Shown: positions 36,307-46,167, counted from the stretch's first letter. The stretch is 64,000 bases of DNA from an uncultured Chryseobacterium sp. (GCA_913775525.1 CAJYLH010000018.1:17741-81740), one strand, 5' to 3'. Numbers and translations are program-made. Notes: generated by a model not told the origin, from the letters alone.

Positions 36307-36744
36307 TTATCTGTTTGTACCGGTATTCACCGTTCCACTGGTATTGAGTGTACCGCTTGTTCCGTATTTTACAGGACTGTTGGTTCCTGTTTTTAAAGGT
36401 CCGGTACCGTTATTCAGGGTACCATTAGTGTTCATGGTTCCGGTAGTTCCGTTATTCAATGTACTATTGCTGTTTAACGTGCCATTCGTTCCGGTATTGA
36501 GGGTTCCTGTGGTTCCGGTATTTAATGTACTGTTACTGTTTAGTATACCATTGGTTCCGGTGTTGAGGGTTCCTGTGGTTCCTGTATTCAATGTACTGTT
36601 GCTGTTTAACATACCATTAGTACCATTGTTCATCGTTCCTGTACCGCTGTTCATCGTTCCGGTATTGGTTTTGGGTGTTGTCTGCGCAGATACCGTGATA
36701 AAACCGCCTGCTATCAATGCTGCTGCTACGATTAACTTTTTCAT
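36307..36744 (-). CDS. Secreted low-complexity Asn/Thr/Gly repeat protein
   Basis: A 145-aa protein with a signal peptide (MKKLIVAAALIAGGFITVSAQ) followed by repeats almost entirely of N, T, G, S and L: units such as TLNTGTTGTLNTGTNG, LNSNSTLN and TMNTNGTLNNGT. The DNA shows a matching period of about 60 bp over 36430-36620, so length is likely variable between strains. The start at 36744 is chosen for the signal peptide. There are no Cys and no enzymatic motif. It may be an adhesive or matrix component; the function is unknown. Confidence 0.7.
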   Translation of the reverse strand: MKKLIVAAALIAGGFITVSAQTTPKTNTGTMNSGTGTMNNGTNGMLNSNSTLNTGTTGTLNTGTNGILNSNSTLNTGTTGTLNTGTNGTLNSNSTLNNGTTGTMNTNGTLNNGTGPLKTGTNSPVKYGTSGTLNTSGTVNTGTNR

Positions 36745-36783
36745 ATTGTTGTAATTAAATTGGTGATAATAGGGTACTTGCAA

Positions 36784-38047
<1,264 letters not shown>

Positions 38048-38196
38048 AAAAAACACACGAAAAAATCCTGTCGCATCGTCTCCTATATATAAGGAGTGTA
38101 GTTATTGAAGCCAATACTGCCTGGTATTCCGGACTTTGTGTCTTCGATACGGAGAAGGTGGAAGCTACCATGGCAAGCTGTATTAAAAATTAAATT

Positions 38197-38631
38197 ATGG
38201 AAATGATCATCTTCACCGGAATTCCTGCAAGCGGAAAAAGTTCCTTCTATAAGGAGCTTTTTTTCAATTCGCACTTAAGGATAAGCATGGACCTGCTGAA
38301 TACACGGAATAAAGAAAACAAACTGTTGCAGTATGCCTTTGAAACCCAGTCGAAAATGGTGATCGACAATACGAATGTCACCCGGGAAAGCCGTAAAAAG
38401 TATATAGAATCTGCAAAACAAAATCAATATGAAATCATCGGATATTTTTTTGAAAGCAGCATTCAGGATTGCCTGGAAAGAAACCTGAACCGAAAAGAGG
38501 CCATCAATGAAATCGGAATAAAAGCCAAATACAAAGACCTGGAAAAGCCTGGATTTGAAGAAGGCTTTGATAAAATATTCACCGTTAAAATCGTCAATAA
38601 CACTTTTGAAATCTGTCCTTATGAAATTTGA
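38197..38631 (+). CDS. P-loop kinase of the polynucleotide-kinase type
   Basis: A 144-aa AAA/P-loop kinase with Walker A GIPASGKSSFYKELF near residues 7-21, then RISMDLLNTR and VIDNTNVTRESRKKYI, the lid-like pattern of Pnkp/T4-Pnk-type 5'-OH kinases, and an Arg-rich ERNLNRK lid. Inferred role: phosphorylation of 5'-OH RNA ends. RtcB needs a 5'-OH, so this kinase would feed another step, for example Thg1-like 5'-end repair. Its stop lies inside the Thg1-like gene (11-base overlap), showing translational coupling. Confidence 0.82.
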   Translation: MEMIIFTGIPASGKSSFYKELFFNSHLRISMDLLNTRNKENKLLQYAFETQSKMVIDNTNVTRESRKKYIESAKQNQYEIIGYFFESSIQDCLERNLNRKEAINEIGIKAKYKDLEKPGFEEGFDKIFTVKIVNNTFEICPYEI

Positions 38632-39373
38632 AGAAACAGAAGCCGTCATGCGCAAAAACGAAAGCCTTTCGGAACAGTTTATCCTCCCCGGAAATTATAT
38701 CGTCGTACGGCTGGACGGAAAAGGCTTTACGAAACTGACCAAAGAAAAACTTACGCTGGAAAAACCGTTTGATGAAAGATTTGGTAAAGCAATGATTGAT
38801 ACGGCAAAGCATCTTTTTAATACCGGTTTTAAAGTCCTCTATGGTTATACCCAAAGCGATGAAATTTCTTTGCTGATTGATCAAGACGACCAGACCTTCA
38901 GCAGGAAAACCCGCAAACTGAATTCTGTACTGTCCGGTGAAGCCAGCGCCTTTTTCAGCCTGCAGTTTCAGGAACTCTGCGTCTTCGATTGCCGTACCAT
39001 AGCGATTCCCAACCGGGAAATGCTGCTGGATTATTTCTGCTGGCGGCAGGAAGATGCACACCGGAATTCCCTTTCCGCCTATTGTTATTGGACTTTACGG
39101 AATAACGGCTACACCGCAAAGCAGGCCACCCGAAAGATCGAAAAAATGACCCAGACCGAAAAAAATGAACTGCTATTTAAGTACGGCATTAATTACAACA
39201 CGCTTCCATTATGGCAGAAACGCGGCGTCGGGATTTATAATAAAGAAGTCCTGAAGCCGGGTTTTAATCCGGTAACGAAGGAAGCGGTGGATTGCCTGAG
39301 GAAGGAATTGTTTGTGGAAAAGGAATTGGGGATTCGTGGGGAATATAGGGAGTTTTTAAGAAATATTTTTTAA
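38621..39373 (+). CDS. Thg1-like 3'-5' RNA polymerase
   Basis: A 250-aa member of the tRNA(His) guanylyltransferase (Thg1/TLP) family, which adds nucleotides in the 3'-5' direction to tRNA 5' ends. The metal-binding Asp is in VVRLDGKGFTKLT near residue 28 and the second acidic pair is in YTQSDEISLLI. AEASAFFSL-like and DCRTIAIPN segments follow the family order, and the C-terminal half contains FCWRQEDAHRNSLSAYC. In bacteria such proteins act as 5'-end repair enzymes on truncated tRNAs. It overlaps the kinase gene by 11 bases. Confidence 0.9.
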   Translation: MKFEETEAVMRKNESLSEQFILPGNYIVVRLDGKGFTKLTKEKLTLEKPFDERFGKAMIDTAKHLFNTGFKVLYGYTQSDEISLLIDQDDQTFSRKTRKLNSVLSGEASAFFSLQFQELCVFDCRTIAIPNREMLLDYFCWRQEDAHRNSLSAYCYWTLRNNGYTAKQATRKIEKMTQTEKNELLFKYGINYNTLPLWQKRGVGIYNKEVLKPGFNPVTKEAVDCLRKELFVEKELGIRGEYREFLRNIF

Positions 39374-39545
39374 AATTTAAATTAACTTCTATATATAATA
39401 TTAATATTGATATCAAGGAATTACAAACATTGGTAGATATGAATTGAATTAAGATAATTCTTATCAATAATTATTGATATATTTAATATTTGCTATTATT
39501 GAGAGATCACATACGCAGAGTTATAATAGATTTGATTATTTAAAA

Positions 39546-39737
39546 ATGAAAATAGTAAGACCAAAAATATTAGGGACACTTCAGATTAAAATAGCTATTG
39601 CAGGTAATTATATTGTTGAAAATGGAATTAATAAACCACCTAATAAAATACGAATACCATGCAGTAAGCATGAAGATGCACTCGAAATTATTGACCGATT
39701 AAAAACAGCTAAACCAGGTGCTATCATTCATATTTAG
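39546..39737 (+). CDS. Small protein in the RNA-repair cluster, 63 aa
   Basis: A basic 63-residue protein (MKIVRPKILGTLQIKIAIAG at the start, ending KPGAIIHI), with no signal or known motif. Its DNA is clearly more AT-rich than the neighbours. It sits 170 bp after the Thg1-like gene and three bases before the second RlaP gene, so it is translated from the same message as that gene. The function is unknown. Confidence 0.5.
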   Translation: MKIVRPKILGTLQIKIAIAGNYIVENGINKPPNKIRIPCSKHEDALEIIDRLKTAKPGAIIHI

Positions 39738-39740
39738 ATC

Positions 39741-40823
39741 ATGATCATTTCCACTCTCAAAACCAAAAACCTAATCCTCTTCGAAGCCATCTCCGGCAGC
39801 CGGGCTTTCGGGCTGGCGACGGAAAATTCCGATACCGATATCCGGGGCGTGTATTATCTGCCGAAAGAAGATTTTTTCGGGCTGAATTACGTGCCGCAGG
39901 TGTCCAATGAAACGAACGACATTACCTATTACGAAATCGGGAGGTTTATAGAACTGTTGCAGAAAAACAATCCGAATATCCTGGAAGTCCTGGCCAGTCC
40001 GGAAGAATGCATCCTTCAGAAACATCCGCTGATGGATCTTCTGAAGCCGGAAGATTTCCTGTCGAAATTGTGTAAAGATACCTTTGCAGGATATGCCATT
40101 TCACAGATCAAAAAGGCAAAAGGCCTGAATAAAAAGATTGTGAATCCTATAGACAAAGAAAGAAAATCGGTTATGGATTTTTGCTATGTCCTGCACGATC
40201 AGGGTTCGGTACCGTTGCGTCAGTGGCTGCGGGAATGTTATTACAGAGGACAACGCGGGCTTCTACAGGAAAAATGCGGACTTGTCAGCATTGATCATAC
40301 CAAAGGCATGTTTGCGCTTTTTTATGATGAGTCCGGGGATCTCGGTTACAAAGGGATCATCCGGCATGAAGAAGCCAACCAGGTTTCTGTATCATCGGTG
40401 CCGAAAGAGGAAAAGCCGCTGGCGTACCTGTTCTGTAACCTTGATGCCTATTCCACGTACTGCAAAGACTACCGCGAATACTGGAAGTGGGTCTCGGAAA
40501 GGAATGAGGAGCGCTACCAGGTGAACCGGAAGCACGGACAGAATTACGACAGCAAGAATATGATGCACACCATCCGTTTGCTGCAATCCTGCGAACAGAT
40601 TTTTAAGACCGATTCGCTGGATATCCGTGTAGCTAATCGGGACGAACTCCTTGACATCAAAGCCGGCAACCGTTCGTATGAGGATGTAATGAAAAAAGCG
40701 GAGGATCTCATCCGGTCCATTGAGCACCACTATTCAACTTCCCGGCTTCCCGAAACTCCGGATTTGGAAAAGACTGCAAAAATCCTGGTAAACATCCGGG
40801 AGGGACTGTATACAAACAAATAA
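39741..40823 (+). CDS. RlaP-type nucleotidyltransferase (copy 2)
   Basis: A 360-aa nucleotidyltransferase of the same PF10127 family, longer than copy 1. The catalytic loop is FEAISGSRAFGLATENSDTDIRGVYY near residues 14-39. The C-terminal half adds NRKHGQNYDSKNMMHTIRLLQSCEQIF, a conserved helical segment of this longer subfamily. The two copies are about as different as family members from separate subgroups, so they are not a recent duplication. It ends at a good terminator, closing the locus. Confidence 0.88.
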   Translation: MIISTLKTKNLILFEAISGSRAFGLATENSDTDIRGVYYLPKEDFFGLNYVPQVSNETNDITYYEIGRFIELLQKNNPNILEVLASPEECILQKHPLMDLLKPEDFLSKLCKDTFAGYAISQIKKAKGLNKKIVNPIDKERKSVMDFCYVLHDQGSVPLRQWLRECYYRGQRGLLQEKCGLVSIDHTKGMFALFYDESGDLGYKGIIRHEEANQVSVSSVPKEEKPLAYLFCNLDAYSTYCKDYREYWKWVSERNEERYQVNRKHGQNYDSKNMMHTIRLLQSCEQIFKTDSLDIRVANRDELLDIKAGNRSYEDVMKKAEDLIRSIEHHYSTSRLPETPDLEKTAKILVNIREGLYTNK

Positions 40824-40841
40824 AGCTTCTTTCGAAGCTTT
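40822..40841. terminator. Terminator after the RNA-repair cluster
   Basis: An eight-base stem AAAGCTTC / GAAGCTTT with a TTTC loop followed by ATTTTAT. The 5' A run also permits use by the convergent cold-shock gene. Confidence 0.8.
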
Positions 40842-40867
40842 ATTTTATATGGGTGTAAAAGTATTGA

Positions 40868-41302
40868 TTATTTAACCAGTTTGATATCAACCGCAGAAAA
40901 TCCTTTCGGGGATCTTTCCTTCTCGAATGATACTTTATTCCCTTTCTTCACCATTTCAGTACAGTTGTTACTGTGGAAGAATACATTTTCTTTCGATTTG
41001 TCTTCCGTGATAAAACCATAGCCTTTTTCGCTGAAGAAGGTAATAATTCCTGTTTTTCTGATTTCTTCCGCCTCAATAGGAGCAGCACCCAGCTGGATGT
41101 TATCCAGATCGATTTCAGCTCTTTCGGTGTTATCCGGTGGTGTGGAAGTCAGCTGACCGTTCGCATCTACGTACATCAGCATGTCATCAAGGCTTTTGCC
41201 TTTGTTGTTGCTCGTCTTACGCTCTTCACGTTTCTGAGCTTTTTCTTTTGCTTTTTGAACTTTTTTCTTAAAATTTTCTTTTTTAGAGAAAGAATCCGCC
41301 AT
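40868..41302 (-). CDS. Cold-shock-domain protein with basic N-terminal extension
   Basis: The 144-aa protein has an ~80-residue charged N-terminus rich in Lys, Glu and Arg, followed by a cold-shock domain: GIITFFSEKGYGFI with RNP1, VFFHSNNC with RNP2, and a final FSAVDIKLVK strand. The length and layout are common in Flavobacteriia, where the extension probably adds RNA affinity or ribosome association. The nearest strong -7 element is 217 bp upstream, implying a long leader as in other cold-shock mRNAs. Confidence 0.9.
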   Translation of the reverse strand: MADSFSKKENFKKKVQKAKEKAQKREERKTSNNKGKSLDDMLMYVDANGQLTSTPPDNTERAEIDLDNIQLGAAPIEAEEIRKTGIITFFSEKGYGFITEDKSKENVFFHSNNCTEMVKKGNKVSFEKERSPKGFSAVDIKLVK

Positions 41303-41759
41303 ATATTATAATAAAATTTAATTGTTTCTGATAAAAATTTTCGTCTTCCGAAAAGAAATAAAAAGCGGTGTACTGCTTTACTGTCCTGCTTATTGCCGTA
41401 AAATCAAACGAAACTGTATTAAAATCCGTCAGCTGTACAAACAAAAACCGAATGAAGAAAAATGGAAATTCTAAACCGTTACAGAGAAAAGAAGGTTTAC
41501 ACCTTTTTATTTGTTTTACAAATGTACGAAAAAATACTGTACCATCCTATTTCAATGAATTGAAATTCAATTGCTTTTTTCATTGGGCGCTATAGTCCTG
41601 CTGAATGTACTATAATAACCGCATCTTAAAAGCAAAGTTCAGGAGGAGGGTTTTAATTGCCTTTTAATAACAATACTGTTTGAATCCTCACGGAAATGAA
41701 CTATACCGCTCCAGGTGCTGCAATAATAAGCAGGATAAATATTTCCTGAAAACAAAAAA
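41303..41759. other. Leader/intergenic region between the cold-shock gene and pnp
   Basis: No coding sequence is apparent. The right half (41527-41759) shows nothing specific. The left half is the presumed 5' leader of the cold-shock gene, starting from the -7 element at 41519-41526. Confidence 0.5.
41519..41526 (-). promoter_or_regulatory. Predicted -7 element of the cold-shock gene
   Basis: On the minus strand TACATTTG matches TAnnTTTG. It gives a leader of about 210 nt. Confidence 0.4.
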
Positions 41760-41780
41760 TCCCTCAAAAAAATTGAGGGA
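41760..41780 (-). terminator. Terminator of pnp
   Basis: Stem TCCCTCAA / TTGAGGGA with an A5 loop, followed on the minus strand by a T run. Confidence 0.88.
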
Positions 41781-41804
41781 TGTATTATATTTCAGTTAAG
41801 AATC

Positions 41805-44129
41805 TTATGCTTCTTCTGATGATGGGTTCTGGTCTCCCTGAGGCTGGTCGCCTTCAGGTCTTCTTTCCCTGTCCTGTCTTCTTTCTCCTTCAGGCCTTCT
41901 TTCTCTATCTCCTTCAGGTCTTCTTTGTCCTTCCGGCCTTCTCTGCCCTTCAGGTCTGTTAGGCCTGTCAGATCGTTCAGAACGCTCCGGCCTTCCCTGT
42001 CCTTCCGGTTTTGGAGGTCTTGGTAACAATACTTTTCTTGAAAGCTTCATTTTCTTACGGTCATCGTAACCCATGAATTTCACTTCCACTTCATCCCCTT
42101 CATTGTAAGGCACCTTATCCAGGCGTGACCATTCGATTTCAGAAATGTGAAGCAGTCCTTCCGTACCTTTGGCAATGGCTACGAAAGCTCCGAAGTCCAT
42201 TACTTTTACCACTTTACCATTGTATACTTCGCCTACAACTGGTACGAATGTGATTTCGTTGATTTTCGCGATCGCTTCATTGATTTTCTCTCTGCTAACC
42301 CCGGAAATCTCAATCCTTCCGATTTCGCCCACTTCTTCAATAGCAATAACGGTATCCGTATCCTTCTGCATCTGCTGGATGATTTTCCCTCCAGGCCCGA
42401 TTACTGCTCCGATGAAGTCTTTAGGGATCTCCATCATCACCATTTTCGGTGCGTGAGGTTTCACATCTTCTCTCGGCTGTGCAATAGTTTCCGTGATTTT
42501 ATTTAAGATATGAAGTCTTCCGTCTTTAGCCTGCATCAGCGCCTTCTCCATAATGTCCATGGAAAGCCCCTGGATCTTGATGTCCATCTGACACGCGGTG
42601 ATTCCGTCTGCTGTTCCCGTCACTTTAAAGTCCATATCCCCAAGGTGGTCTTCATCACCCAGGATATCGGAAAGTACCGTGAATTTTCCTGTTTTAACAT
42701 CGGTTACCAATCCCATTGCAATTCCGGAAACCGGCTTGGCAATCTGAACACCGGCATCCATCAACGCCAGGGTTCCGGCGCAAACCGTTGCCATGGAAGA
42801 TGAACCGTTGGATTCCAGGATATCGGAAACGATACGGATGGTATACGGGTTTTCTTCAGGAATCATGTTAGCCAAAGCTCTCTGAGCCAGGTTACCATGT
42901 CCTACTTCTCTTCTGGAAGTTCCTCTTAGAGGCCTTGCTTCACCGGTAGAGAACGGTGGGAAGTTATAATGAAGGAAGAATCTCTCGTCATAGTTAACCA
43001 TAACACTGTCCACCATATTGGCATCCTTAATGGATCCCAACGTTACAGCGGTTAAAGACTGGGTTTCCCCCCTGGTAAAGATTGCGGAACCGTGTGCTCC
43101 AGGAAGGTAATCGATTTCGCTCCAGATCGGTCTGATGGTTTCAGGATCACGTCCGTCCAGACGGATTTTGTCATTCAGGATCATGTTACGCATCGCCTCT
43201 TTTTCCACATCGTGGTAATATACTTTGGCGAACGGAGTCACTCTTTCAAGCTCTTCCGGATGATCCACATACTGTGCTAAAAACTCATCAAGAACCGCTT
43301 TGAACTTTTCTCCTCTCTCCTCTTTTGCTGAAGGTGTTTTAGCAACTTCGTATACTTTATCATACGTTTCTTTCCACACTTTCTCACGGATGGCTTCATC
43401 GTGGTTTTCGTGGTTATATTCTCTTTTCGGTAAAGATTTACCTACTTTTTCGGCTAATCTCTCCTGAGCTTCTACCTGCTTCTTGATTTCAGCATGGGCA
43501 AACTGGATGGCTTCCAGCATTTCAGCTTCAGTAATTTCTCTCATCTCCCCTTCTACCATTACGATAGAGTCTTTAGTGGCTCCTACCATGATATCAAGGT
43601 CGGACTCTTTAAGATCTGCATAGTTCGGGTTGATAGACAGCTCACCATTGATCCTTACCACCCTTACTTCAGACATCGGTCCGTTGAAAGGAATATCGGT
43701 AATGGCAATCGCTGATGATGCCGCAAGACCGGCAAGGTCATCCGGAATCGACTGTCCGTCGTAAGAAATCAGGGAAATCATAACCTGTACTTCCGCATGG
43801 AAATCTTCCGGGAACAAAGGTCTTAACACCCTGTCCACCAAACGCATCGTTAAGATCTCCTGATCGGAAGGACGCGCTTCTCTCCTGAAGAAATTCCCAG
43901 GGATTTTACCGCCTGCATAAAACTTTTCCCTGTAGTCTACCGTTAACGGTAAAAAATCTACACCCGGGTTGGCTTCTTTATTTGCGACAACAGTTGCTAA
44001 AAGCATTGTTCCGCCCATTTTTACGACAACAGATCCGTCAGCCTGTTTAGCTAATTTTCCTGTTTCAATAGTGATTTCTCTGCCGTCTGCAAGAGTAATC
44101 AGCTCTGTAATTGCTTGAGGTACACTCAT
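41805..44129 (-). CDS. pnp: Polyribonucleotide nucleotidyltransferase with repetitive C-terminal tail
   Basis: PNPase degrades RNA 3'-5' phosphorolytically and can add tails. The 774-aa protein has two RNase-PH domains ([19 protein letters not shown] near residues 76-94; ALMDAGV region), a KH domain ([15 protein letters not shown]) and an S1 domain ([23 protein letters not shown]). The last ~70 residues are a low-complexity tail of RPEG, RRPEG and ERRPEG repeats. The ATG at 44129 ([13 protein letters not shown]) is chosen over an upstream in-frame ATG that would lie within the leader. The leader holds a hairpin. It follows rpsO as in many bacteria. Confidence 0.96.
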   Translation of the reverse strand: MSVPQAITELITLADGREITIETGKLAKQADGSVVVKMGGTMLLATVVANKEANPGVDFLPLTVDYREKFYAGGKIPGNFFRREARPSDQEILTMRLVDRVLRPLFPEDFHAEVQVMISLISYDGQSIPDDLAGLAASSAIAITDIPFNGPMSEVRVVRINGELSINPNYADLKESDLDIMVGATKDSIVMVEGEMREITEAEMLEAIQFAHAEIKKQVEAQERLAEKVGKSLPKREYNHENHDEAIREKVWKETYDKVYEVAKTPSAKEERGEKFKAVLDEFLAQYVDHPEELERVTPFAKVYYHDVEKEAMRNMILNDKIRLDGRDPETIRPIWSEIDYLPGAHGSAIFTRGETQSLTAVTLGSIKDANMVDSVMVNYDERFFLHYNFPPFSTGEARPLRGTSRREVGHGNLAQRALANMIPEENPYTIRIVSDILESNGSSSMATVCAGTLALMDAGVQIAKPVSGIAMGLVTDVKTGKFTVLSDILGDEDHLGDMDFKVTGTADGITACQMDIKIQGLSMDIMEKALMQAKDGRLHILNKITETIAQPREDVKPHAPKMVMMEIPKDFIGAVIGPGGKIIQQMQKDTDTVIAIEEVGEIGRIEISGVSREKINEAIAKINEITFVPVVGEVYNGKVVKVMDFGAFVAIAKGTEGLLHISEIEWSRLDKVPYNEGDEVEVKFMGYDDRKKMKLSRKVLLPRPPKPEGQGRPERSERSDRPNRPEGQRRPEGQRRPEGDRERRPEGERRQDRERRPEGDQPQGDQNPSSEEA

Positions 44130-44143
44130 AAATTGTTTGTGTT

Positions 44144-44161
44144 GCACTCCGTATTGAGTGC
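44144..44161 (-). promoter_or_regulatory. Hairpin in the pnp 5' leader
   Basis: GCACTC / GAGTGC around a six-base loop lies 15 bases before the pnp start codon. A -7 element TAAATTTG lies at 44196-44203 on the minus strand, so the hairpin is within a ~60-nt leader. Confidence 0.5.
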
Positions 44162-44195
44162 TTTTAATGATTATATTTCGTCTAAAATTCGTGTG

Positions 44196-44203
44196 CAAAT
44201 TTA
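44196..44203 (-). promoter_or_regulatory. Predicted -7 element of pnp
   Basis: TAAATTTG on the minus strand matches TAnnTTTG, about 67 bases before the pnp ATG. Confidence 0.5.
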
Positions 44204-44351
44204 ATGTAATTATTTGGATAAAAGGGCGTATCGGGATCAAAATCCTTATGAAAAGGGTCCATCGCTTGGTATTTCAATAAGGTGAGCCAGCATTTTTTTG
44301 TCTTGGATATACGCTTGATATCTATTGAATATACCTTCATGAGCATAAAAA

Positions 44352-44375
44352 AAGCAACCTCTTTCGAAGTTGCTT
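44352..44375 (-). terminator. Terminator of rpsO
   Basis: Stem AAGCAAC / GTTGCTT extended by a few pairs, followed by a T run on the minus strand, so rpsO and pnp are at least partly separate transcripts. Confidence 0.8.
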
Positions 44376-44395
44376 CTTTAAAAATCTTGTATAGA

Positions 44396-44665
44396 TTATT
44401 TTCTCAGACCCAGTTCAGCGATAATCGCTCTGTATCTTTCGATATCTTTTTTCTTAAGATAATCTAATAAACTTTTTCTCTTACCTACCAGTTTCACCAA
44501 AGATCTTTCTGTGTTGAAGTCATGACGGTTAGCTTTAAGGTGCTGAGATAAGTGATTGATTCTGAAAGTGAAAAGAGCAATCTGTCCTTCAGCACTTCCT
44601 GTGTCCTGTGCAGATTTCCCGTGCTTTGCGAAAATTTCTGCTTTTTTTTCTGTTGTTAAGTACAT
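44396..44665 (-). CDS. rpsO: 30S ribosomal protein S15
   Basis: An 89-aa protein with all S15 features: KHGKSAQDTGSAEGQIALFTFRINHLSQHLK and the 16S-binding HDFNTERSLVKLVGKRKSLLDYLKK segment. It is upstream of pnp as in most bacteria. It has the clearest Bacteroidota promoter in the window. Confidence 0.98.
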   Translation of the reverse strand: MYLTTEKKAEIFAKHGKSAQDTGSAEGQIALFTFRINHLSQHLKANRHDFNTERSLVKLVGKRKSLLDYLKKKDIERYRAIIAELGLRK

Positions 44666-44700
44666 TCCAATATTGTTTAATGATTATTATGTAACGGCTG

Positions 44701-44731
44701 CAAAAGTACAACTATTTTTCCATTCCGCAAA
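44701..44731 (-). promoter_or_regulatory. Promoter of rpsO
   Basis: On the minus strand TTTG (44731-44728) is followed by 19 bases and TACTTTTG (44708-44701), a full match to the Bacteroidota TTTG-N19-21-TAnnTTTG promoter. Confidence 0.8.
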
Positions 44732-44816
44732 CATTATTGATGCCGTAAATCAAAACTGATAGAAAAAAGTGTTAAATATTTCTTAATAAACTATATGGCA
44801 ATTCATGAAAAGGCAG

Positions 44817-44824
44817 TAATTTTG
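44817..44824 (+). promoter_or_regulatory. Predicted -7 element of the 184-aa secreted protein gene
   Basis: TAATTTTG matches TAnnTTTG, 13 bases before the ATG at 44838. Confidence 0.5.
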
Positions 44825-44837
44825 CATACAGTTACAA

Positions 44838-45392
44838 ATGAGAAAAATTATATTCCTTACGGCCTTCGCATCATTCATTATTATTGGCACTTCTTATGCA
44901 AAAGCTCAGAAAACAGCAGATGACAAAATAAGGAAGGTGCTGTATTTCAATCCGGAGGTAGAACCTGATATTGAAGAGATTAAAGAACCCACGAATTATG
45001 CGTTCTTTAATGCGGTATCAGATAACCTCAGCGGATATCGAAGGAATAAAATGCTCAAAACCGAAACCCAGATCCCTTTCGACAGCATCGACAAGCAGAC
45101 CATATCCGATTACTGCCTTAATAATAATGCAGATTTTGCGGTGGTTCCCAAAGTAAAATACTTCAAGGTAGGACTTGGAAAATACGTTTTTTCCAACCAG
45201 GTGGTGGTCAGCATGAAGCTGTACGATTCGGAGGGTAATTTTATTACCGAAAGCGATTATGATACCTACCGCAAGAACATGCGCCTTCTGGGATCAGCTG
45301 AAAATTCCATTAAAATCGGGACCAATGGTGCTATCAAGGATATCCTGAAAAGCCTTAAAAAAATCAAGCCTTCGGAAGAGACAGGATTTTAA
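44838..45392 (+). CDS. Secreted protein of unknown function, 184 aa
   Basis: A signal peptide (MRKIIFLTAFASFIIIGTSY, cleaved near Ala-Lys-Ala-Gln) is followed by a mixed alpha/beta domain. A conserved-looking core DADFAVVPKVKYFKVGLGKYVFSNQ is interrupted by NNA, then VVVSMKLYDSEGNFITESDYDTY. It resembles periplasmic lipoprotein-like domains that form dimer sheets, but no family was identified. It is monocistronic with its own -7 element. Three leader-peptide genes follow on the same strand. Confidence 0.7.
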   Translation: MRKIIFLTAFASFIIIGTSYAKAQKTADDKIRKVLYFNPEVEPDIEEIKEPTNYAFFNAVSDNLSGYRRNKMLKTETQIPFDSIDKQTISDYCLNNNADFAVVPKVKYFKVGLGKYVFSNQVVVSMKLYDSEGNFITESDYDTYRKNMRLLGSAENSIKIGTNGAIKDILKSLKKIKPSEETGF

Positions 45393-45585
45393 AATCGATC
45401 CGGCCTCCATTTCCTCATCAAAAATATTTTTTCTTCTTTACTCATCGCCTTCAATCGCCGTCCGGCAGCCGGAAAACTCACATCCGACTATTGATAACCA
45501 TTACTTTACGTAACTTTTCCAAGTCACATTTCAGCGAATAACAAAAAATTTTTATTATCTTGGCTGGACATTAATCCAAAACAAT

Positions 45586-45729
45586 ATGAAAAATTTAAAG
45601 AAGCTCAACAGAGCGGAGCAGAAAGCCATCAACGGCAGCGGCCTCCAAAGATGTACCGAAAATTATCAATGTCCTGGCGGTTCCTGCTGCCAGCGCGTAT
45701 GTGTCCTTTACTCTTGTCCTGAAGTGTAA
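45586..45729 (+). CDS. Bacteriocin-like Cys-rich peptide precursor 1, 47 aa
   Basis: A leader MKNLKKLNRAEQKAINGSG of the Bacteroidota double-glycine type (KKLxRxxQKxINGG; here G-S-G) is followed by a 28-residue core with six Cys (RCTENYQC, GGSCCQRVC, YSC). Leader and core fit a secreted, processed peptide exported by a C39-peptidase ABC transporter. It is the first of three tandem genes spaced about 20-70 bp apart. No exporter gene is in the window. Confidence 0.75.
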   Translation: MKNLKKLNRAEQKAINGSGLQRCTENYQCPGGSCCQRVCVLYSCPEV

Positions 45730-45749
45730 CCAGAAACAAACTAAATCCA

Positions 45750-45893
45750 ATGAAACATTTAAAAAAACTTACGCGGGAAGCACAGAAAAGCATTAACGGC
45801 GGAGACCGTAACAAATGCATCGACAATTCAGACTGTGTTATAGGATGGTGCTGCAACAGGATGTGTGTGGCACAGGCATGCCTGGAACCTTAA
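45750..45893 (+). CDS. Bacteriocin-like Cys-rich peptide precursor 2, 47 aa
   Basis: The leader MKHLKKLTREAQKSINGG is nearly identical to that of the third gene. The core has the order KC-(5)-DC-(5)-WCC-RMC-AC-LEP, with five to six Cys, matching genes 1 and 3 in Cys spacing and in the WCC motif of gene 3. It starts 20 bases after gene 1 and is probably cotranscribed with it. Confidence 0.75.
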   Translation: MKHLKKLTREAQKSINGGDRNKCIDNSDCVIGWCCNRMCVAQACLEP

Positions 45894-45962
45894 TAGGAGC
45901 TTGCCGGCTGCTCATGTCGCCGGCAAAATCTAACTTTATTAAAAACAAACTAAAAAAATCCA

Positions 45963-46112
45963 ATGAAAAATCTGAAAAAACTTACGCGGGAAGCACAGAA
46001 AGCCGTTAACGGCGGAGCCATCCAAAGATGCTCCGACATTTACCACAATCCCTGCACTACAGGATGGTGCTGCAATGGGGTGTGCCGTCCGTATGCCTGC
46101 ATAGAACCTTGA
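45963..46112 (+). CDS. Bacteriocin-like Cys-rich peptide precursor 3, 49 aa
   Basis: The leader MKNLKKLTREAQKAVNGG is followed by AIQRCSDIYHNPCTTGWCC and NGVCRPYACIEP. Leader DNA is almost identical to gene 2 (CTTACGCGGGAAGCACAGAAA), while cores differ, so the three copies have diverged in the mature peptide. A strong terminator follows 30 bases after the stop. Confidence 0.75.
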   Translation: MKNLKKLTREAQKAVNGGAIQRCSDIYHNPCTTGWCCNGVCRPYACIEP

Positions 46113-46142
46113 TTTCAATAGTAAATATTTTCAATTAATCCG

Positions 46143-46167
46143 GAACACCTGCGTAGAGCAGGTGTTC
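46143..46167 (+). terminator. Terminator after the peptide genes
   Basis: A ten-base stem GAACACCTGC / GCAGGTGTTC with a GTAGA loop followed by TTTGTATT. Confidence 0.88.

Noticed and set aside
38083-38274. 63-codon minus-strand frame in the RNA-repair locus
   Set aside because: It is antisense to the kinase start and has no coding character of its own.
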